From positions 186,001 through 250,000 of the forward strand of contig NZ_LQQA01000029.1 in the NCBI RefSeq assembly GCF_002101965.1: 64,000 nt of DNA, written 5' to 3'. The position numbers and the translations under genes are program-made. This document shows positions 60,027-64,000 of this stretch, in pieces (the first letter of the stretch is position 1; every line of letters starts with the position of its first letter). Origin of the DNA: Mycolicibacterium wolinskyi (GTDB taxonomy: Bacteria > Actinomycetota > Actinomycetes > Mycobacteriales > Mycobacteriaceae). Below the pieces are notes generated by a model that saw nothing but the letters and a program-made list of their open reading frames with translations, was not told the origin of the DNA and did not search any database.

Positions 60027-61349
60027 ATGCTCACGCCCGCAAAGAAGGCCACGCTCGGCAGTTTCGTCGGCACGACGATCGAATGGTACGACTTCTTCAT
60101 CTACGGCACGGCCAGCGCGCTGATCTTCCGCCACGTGTTCTTTCCCTCTCATGACCCGCTGGTCGGCACCCTGCTCTCCTTCGCGACCTTCGGCGTCGCC
60201 TTCGTTGCCAGGCCGCTCGGCGGGCTCATCGTCGGCCATTTCGGCGACCGTGTCGGACGCCGGCCCATGCTTGTCATGACGCTCATCGTCATGGGCACGG
60301 CGACCGGCGCGATCGGCTTGCTGCCTACGTACGAGTCGATCGGGGTCATGGCTCCGGTGCTCCTCGTGTGTCTCCGTTTCGTGCAAGGACTTTCGGTCGG
60401 CGGTGAATACGGCGGGGCCGTTCTCATGACCGTCGAACATGCCCCTAAGCACCGACGTGGGCTGTATGGAAGCTGGGTCCAGGCGGGATCGCCGGCCGGC
60501 CAGATCATCGCCAACGGCGTCTTCCTGATCACCACGGGCATGATGTCCGAGGAACAACTTGTCGCGTGGGGCTGGCGCATCCCGTTCCTGGCGAGTTTTG
60601 CACTGGTCATCGTGGGTCTCGTCATTCGTCTACGCGTCGAAGAGAGCCCCGAGTTCAAGCGGCTGGAACGGCGTAACGAGAAGGAAGCCAGCCCGCTGAT
60701 GAGCGTGCTGCGCCAATACCGCAAGCAAGTAATTCTGATGGCCGGTGCCTACCTTGTGCATGGCGTCGTGATCTACGGTGCCGCGGTCTACAGCCTCAGC
60801 TACGGAACAACCACCCTCGACTTCAGTTACAGCCAGATGCTGTTGCTGATCCTGCTGTGCCAAGTCGTCACGCTGATCCTGATTCCAACCTTCGCTCATT
60901 TGGCCGACCGCGTGGGCATCAAGAAGGTGTTCTTGATCGGGAACATCGGCATGGGTCTCATGGGCGTTCCGTGGGTTCTGCTACTGGATACCGGCAGTTT
61001 CGCCCTCGCACTGCTGGGCTACTTGCTGATCTTCACTCCGTACGCCGCGACTTACGGGACCATGGCGGCCTTTTTCGCCAGCATCTACGACAGCCGGGTC
61101 GGATACTCGGGGATCTCCATGGGCTACCAGCTCGGCTCCATCTTCGGTAGCGGTCTCACCCCTCTGGCGGCAGCTGCGCTGATCGCCTCCACGGGAACTG
61201 TGCTCGCCTTCGCCGGATACATCGCAGTGGCCGCAGCACTGTCAGTCGCTGCAACGATCTGGCTCACCGCATTCGAGGACGAGGAGTCGGACGAGACCCC
61301 GAGGCCCGCCACTCCCGCGGGCGAAGCGGCAGTGACGCACAGCAAGTGA
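60027..61349 (+). CDS. MFS transporter, metabolite:H+ symporter (MHS) type
   Basis: 440 aa with 12 predicted transmembrane segments. GTTIEWYDFFIYGTASALIF starts the MHS pattern, with GGLIVGHFGDRVGRRPMLVM (the conserved MFS loop 2-3 motif), FVQGLSVGGEYGGAVLMTVE and EESPEFKRLERRNEKEA. This family carries dicarboxylates, betaines, shikimate or aromatic acids. It is likely the importer for the cluster 5 substrate. A 200-bp gap follows the F420-reductase-like gene; no other gene lies in it. Confidence 0.9.
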   Translation: MLTPAKKATLGSFVGTTIEWYDFFIYGTASALIFRHVFFPSHDPLVGTLLSFATFGVAFVARPLGGLIVGHFGDRVGRRPMLVMTLIVMGTATGAIGLLPTYESIGVMAPVLLVCLRFVQGLSVGGEYGGAVLMTVEHAPKHRRGLYGSWVQAGSPAGQIIANGVFLITTGMMSEEQLVAWGWRIPFLASFALVIVGLVIRLRVEESPEFKRLERRNEKEASPLMSVLRQYRKQVILMAGAYLVHGVVIYGAAVYSLSYGTTTLDFSYSQMLLLILLCQVVTLILIPTFAHLADRVGIKKVFLIGNIGMGLMGVPWVLLLDTGSFALALLGYLLIFTPYAATYGTMAAFFASIYDSRVGYSGISMGYQLGSIFGSGLTPLAAAALIASTGTVLAFAGYIAVAAALSVAATIWLTAFEDEESDETPRPATPAGEAAVTHSK

Positions 61350-61423
61350 TCCACGGACTGCCGAAACTACCGACGGTTGGTTGAAATGGAATGCATGGCA
61401 GTCAGATCCCCCGCATCTGAATC

Positions 61424-64000
61424 TCAGGCATGGCCAGAGGCGCAGTGCAATGCGCGCCAGATTCTTGCGGGTGTCATCGGCAGTTCCCGAGGGCGGATTC
61501 GGCAGGCGCGCGCGATCGCGTTCGCGAGTGCCGCGGCGACGGGGTTGTACGGCGATTCACTCATCGACTTGGCCCCGAGCGGTCCTAGCTCGTCGTACGT
61601 GTCGGCGAAGTAGACCTCGGTGCGCGGTACGTCAGCCAATTGGGGAATATGGTAGTTACGCAGCGTTCGAGTGAGGACGGTGCCATCAGCCCCGATGTGC
61701 ATCTGCTCGTACAATGCTGAGCCGATAGCCTGTGCCACACCACCTTCCACCTGGCCTCGGCACTGTTCGGGGTTGAGCACGACGCCGGCGTCGGCGGCCT
61801 GAACGGACTGCAGTATCCGCACTTCCCCGGTGTCGGGGTTGACCGCCACGCGGAAGGCGTGAACGTTGAACGCCACCGAGCGGGGCGTGCCGTCGTGGTG
61901 ACCGGTCGCGGTCATCGGCAGCGCGAGCTCGCCGAACGTGACGAATCGGGTGGCGCACTGCACACCGTGTGGGCCCACCACGCACATTCTTGGGTCGGTT
62001 CCGGTGAGTTCAGCAGCCGCATACGTGATCTCAGCGCGCAGCGTTTCGCAGGCAGCCAGCACCGCGCGGCCGGCCACGACGATGCCCGCCGAACCGAATG
62101 CTCCGGTGTCATAACCACATACGTCAGTGTCGGATTGCCGGATGTGGATCCGGTCGGTGGTGGAGTTCATCACGGTGGCGATCAGCTGTTGGTGCACCGT
62201 GGTGGTCCCATTGCCGAATTCTGCAGTGCCGACCGATAACTCGTACCGCCCTTCGGCGCGCAACGACAGTGCGGCTTCGGCGAAGTGCCCGCGTGGCGGA
62301 ATGGTGGCGATCATGGCGATGGCCATACCCTCGCCGACCTGCCAGCCGACTGGTGCGCAGGCCTCGTTGCCGGCGGCAAGCGCGGCCTGGGCCAGATCGA
62401 GGCATTGGTCCAAGCCGTAGCTGCCGAATATCAGATCGTCGGATACATGCGCGTCCACCAGAACGTCGCCGGGCTTGACCACATTGCGGCGGCGCAGATC
62501 GAAGGGGTCGATGCCCAAGCGCTGCGCGAGCTCGTCCAGTGCGGATTCGACTGCGAAGATGACCTGTCCCAGGCCGTATCCGCGGAACGCACCGGATGGC
62601 AGGTTGTTGGTGTAGACCGCTTGCGCGTCGACACGCTTGTTCGGGCAGCGGTACACCGAGATCGACTCGGCGCAGCCGTGAAACATGACGCCAGGACTGT
62701 GATTGCCGTACGCGCCCGCATCGACCAGTACGTCGATCGCCAACGCCGTCAGTATGCCGGCGTCATCGGCCGCCGCGGTCACGTCCACCCGGAATGGGTG
62801 ACGGCACGGTGCGACCGTGAACTCGTCGGACCTGCTGAATTCGTAGCGCACCGGCAGGCCGAGTCGCAGCACGGCAAGCCCGACGAGGTCTTCGGTCAGC
62901 ATCTCTTGTTTGCCGCCAAAGCCACCGCCGACACGTGTGGCGAACACGTGCACCGCGTCGCGTTCCAGGCCGAAGATGCGGCACAGTTCATCGCGGACCA
63001 GGAACGGCACCTGAGTGCTGGTGCGAATGACCAGCCGCCCGTCGTCGTCGCGCCATCCGGTACAGCCGTGGGTTTCCAAGTGCGCGTGCTGTACCCGTTG
63101 GGTGTGGTAACGGCCGCGCACGACGGTATGTGCGGCGGCCAGGGCGCCTTCGACTTCGCCGACGCCGCCGTGCAGTTCGGCGACGATGTTGCGCGACACG
63201 TCGGCGACGCGGGCCTCGGGTCCCTTGTCGGCGTGCAGCAGCGGAGCCCCGGCGGAACGAGCCAGCTCGGGATCGAACACCGCCGGTAGCGGCTCGTAGT
63301 CGACAATGATTGCGCGGCAAGCTTGTTCGGCGATTGCGAGGCTGTCAGCGACGACGGCGGCCACCCGCTGCCCGACGAACCGGACCGTGCTGTCGAGAAT
63401 GTAGGTGTCGTCAGGGTCGTCGTCGCGGATTTCGTGGCGGGCGGTGGAGAACGCGATGCGGGGCACATCGAGGTGGGTCAGTACGAGGCGTACGCCGGGA
63501 ATCGCCGCGGCGGCACCGGTGTCGATGGCGGCGATGCGCGCGTGCGCCACCGGACTGCCCAGCACCGCCATGTGCAGCAAGCCGTTCGGCAGGTGGTCCA
63601 TGGTGTACTGCTCGGTGCCGGTCACGACTCTCACGGCTGCCGGCGCGGCCACTGAATGTCCTGCACCGCCTGACTTTTCGACGTTGTTGGCGCCGGACAG
63701 CGCGTCGGTGATCGCGCGGTAGCCGGTGCAGCGGCACAGATTTCCCTTGAGGTGCTCGGGCAGGTCGTCATGCTGTTGTTCGGTGAGAGTCGAGGCGGTG
63801 GTGATCATTCCGGCCGTGCAGAAGCCGCACTGGAACCCGGCCGCTTCGACGAATCGGCGCTGGAGGGGATGCAGGTCAAGTGCGGTGCCCAAACCGGCGA
63901 CGGTGGTCACGCTGTGGCCGTCGGCGCGAAAAGCCGGGACAACACAGGAATGGACCGCAACGCCGTCGATCAGGACCGAGCATGCCCCACAGTCTCCGGC
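61424..64000 (-). CDS. Fused [2Fe-2S]/molybdopterin hydroxylase, 5' end beyond the right edge
   Basis: 858 aa are visible. From the edge, AGDCGACSVLIDGVAVHSCV is the last part of a plant-type 2Fe-2S domain, then QCGFCTAGMI and NLCRCTGYRAITDALSG is the helical 2Fe-2S domain. After a short linker, the aldehyde-oxidase/xanthine-dehydrogenase molybdenum domains follow (TRVGGGFGGKQEMLTEDLVG, SGAFRGYGLGQVIFA, and ESPYNPVAAALANAI near the C-terminus). The last does not have the classic GEPP catalytic-Glu motif but GAKSMSESPYNP, with Glu in a similar place. No FAD domain is present. The N-terminal part is cut off by the window. Confidence 0.88.
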   Translation of the reverse strand, partial: AGDCGACSVLIDGVAVHSCVVPAFRADGHSVTTVAGLGTALDLHPLQRRFVEAAGFQCGFCTAGMITTASTLTEQQHDDLPEHLKGNLCRCTGYRAITDALSGANNVEKSGGAGHSVAAPAAVRVVTGTEQYTMDHLPNGLLHMAVLGSPVAHARIAAIDTGAAAAIPGVRLVLTHLDVPRIAFSTARHEIRDDDPDDTYILDSTVRFVGQRVAAVVADSLAIAEQACRAIIVDYEPLPAVFDPELARSAGAPLLHADKGPEARVADVSRNIVAELHGGVGEVEGALAAAHTVVRGRYHTQRVQHAHLETHGCTGWRDDDGRLVIRTSTQVPFLVRDELCRIFGLERDAVHVFATRVGGGFGGKQEMLTEDLVGLAVLRLGLPVRYEFSRSDEFTVAPCRHPFRVDVTAAADDAGILTALAIDVLVDAGAYGNHSPGVMFHGCAESISVYRCPNKRVDAQAVYTNNLPSGAFRGYGLGQVIFAVESALDELAQRLGIDPFDLRRRNVVKPGDVLVDAHVSDDLIFGSYGLDQCLDLAQAALAAGNEACAPVGWQVGEGMAIAMIATIPPRGHFAEAALSLRAEGRYELSVGTAEFGNGTTTVHQQLIATVMNSTTDRIHIRQSDTDVCGYDTGAFGSAGIVVAGRAVLAACETLRAEITYAAAELTGTDPRMCVVGPHGVQCATRFVTFGELALPMTATGHHDGTPRSVAFNVHAFRVAVNPDTGEVRILQSVQAADAGVVLNPEQCRGQVEGGVAQAIGSALYEQMHIGADGTVLTRTLRNYHIPQLADVPRTEVYFADTYDELGPLGAKSMSESPYNPVAAALANAIARACRIRPRELPMTPARIWRALHCASGHA

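Noticed and set aside
1..64000. CRISPR arrays, tRNA or rRNA genes, phage integration sites
   Set aside because: I looked for regularly spaced short repeats, cloverleaf-like clusters with TTCGAATC-type loops, and integrase genes, and found none that I can support.

Overview
The window looks like part of a Mycolicibacterium/Mycobacterium chromosome. It is GC-rich actinobacterial DNA with MspA-family outer-membrane porins, F420-type enzymes (an LLM flavin oxidoreductase and an NADPH:F420 reductase-like protein), many SDRs and a mycobacterial-type PASTA-like secreted protein. I see no rRNA, tRNA or CRISPR array. Gene function below is read from motifs and family resemblance only.

Layout. (1) 0-11 kb is a decayed accessory zone: intact islands (an SDR, an FMN azoreductase with a divergent MarR regulator, an XRE/MmyB regulator with an SDR, a PPOX-fold protein, a long repeat-bearing secreted protein) lie among wrecks of IS21, ISL3 and IS3 transposons and broken host genes (serine hydrolase, HxlR regulator, NAD-binding protein, SDR). 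(2) 10.9-13.7 kb is a leftward operon of three tandem MspA-like porins followed by a small membrane protein and a secreted PASTA-like protein. (3) 13.9-38.6 kb is a large catabolic supercluster. Its leftward arm holds an APC permease, a TetR regulator, a 3-oxoacid CoA-transferase pair, a class III aminotransferase, a Baeyer-Villiger-type monooxygenase, an HSL-type esterase and an imine-reductase-like enzyme. Its rightward arm holds a PhyH dioxygenase, a second BVMO, an SCP2-like protein, a glutamine-synthetase-like ligase, a Zn-ADH, a gamma-glutamyl hydrolase, an ALDH, a DapB/2,4-diaminopentanoate-dehydrogenase-like protein, a second PhyH, an acyl-CoA dehydrogenase plus APH-type kinase plus SDR, and a second imine-reductase-like enzyme. 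A shared palindrome built on GTCA-NN-TGAC recurs in the intergenic regions and probably binds the TetR protein. (4) 38.6-45.6 kb holds general redox genes: AKR, nitroreductase, DLH-family hydrolase, TetR with a divergent SDR and DoxX, an alpha/beta hydrolase and a HAD phosphatase/dehalogenase. (5) 45.6-64 kb is a second catabolic cluster: a PLP ammonia-lyase with divergent LysR, pxpABC (5-oxoprolinase-like lactamase), an LLM oxidoreductase, a glutaconate-type CoA-transferase, a three-subunit molybdenum hydroxylase with CoxG, a PucR-type regulator, an F420-reductase-like gene, an MHS transporter, and a second, fused molybdenum hydroxylase that runs off the right edge.

How the genes may work together. 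In region 3 the GS-like ligase, oxidoreductases and gamma-glutamyl hydrolase match the logic of gamma-glutamylated amine catabolism (Puu/Ipu type), while the BVMOs, esterase, CoA-transferase and the ACAD/APH kinase pair match lactone or ester formation, opening, CoA activation and 4-hydroxyacyl-CoA breakdown. I infer a pathway for an alicyclic or branched amine or amino-ketone; the substrate cannot be read from the sequence. Region 5 suggests ring hydroxylation of an N-heterocycle by the molybdenum enzyme, followed by lactam opening by PxpABC and CoA-linked degradation.
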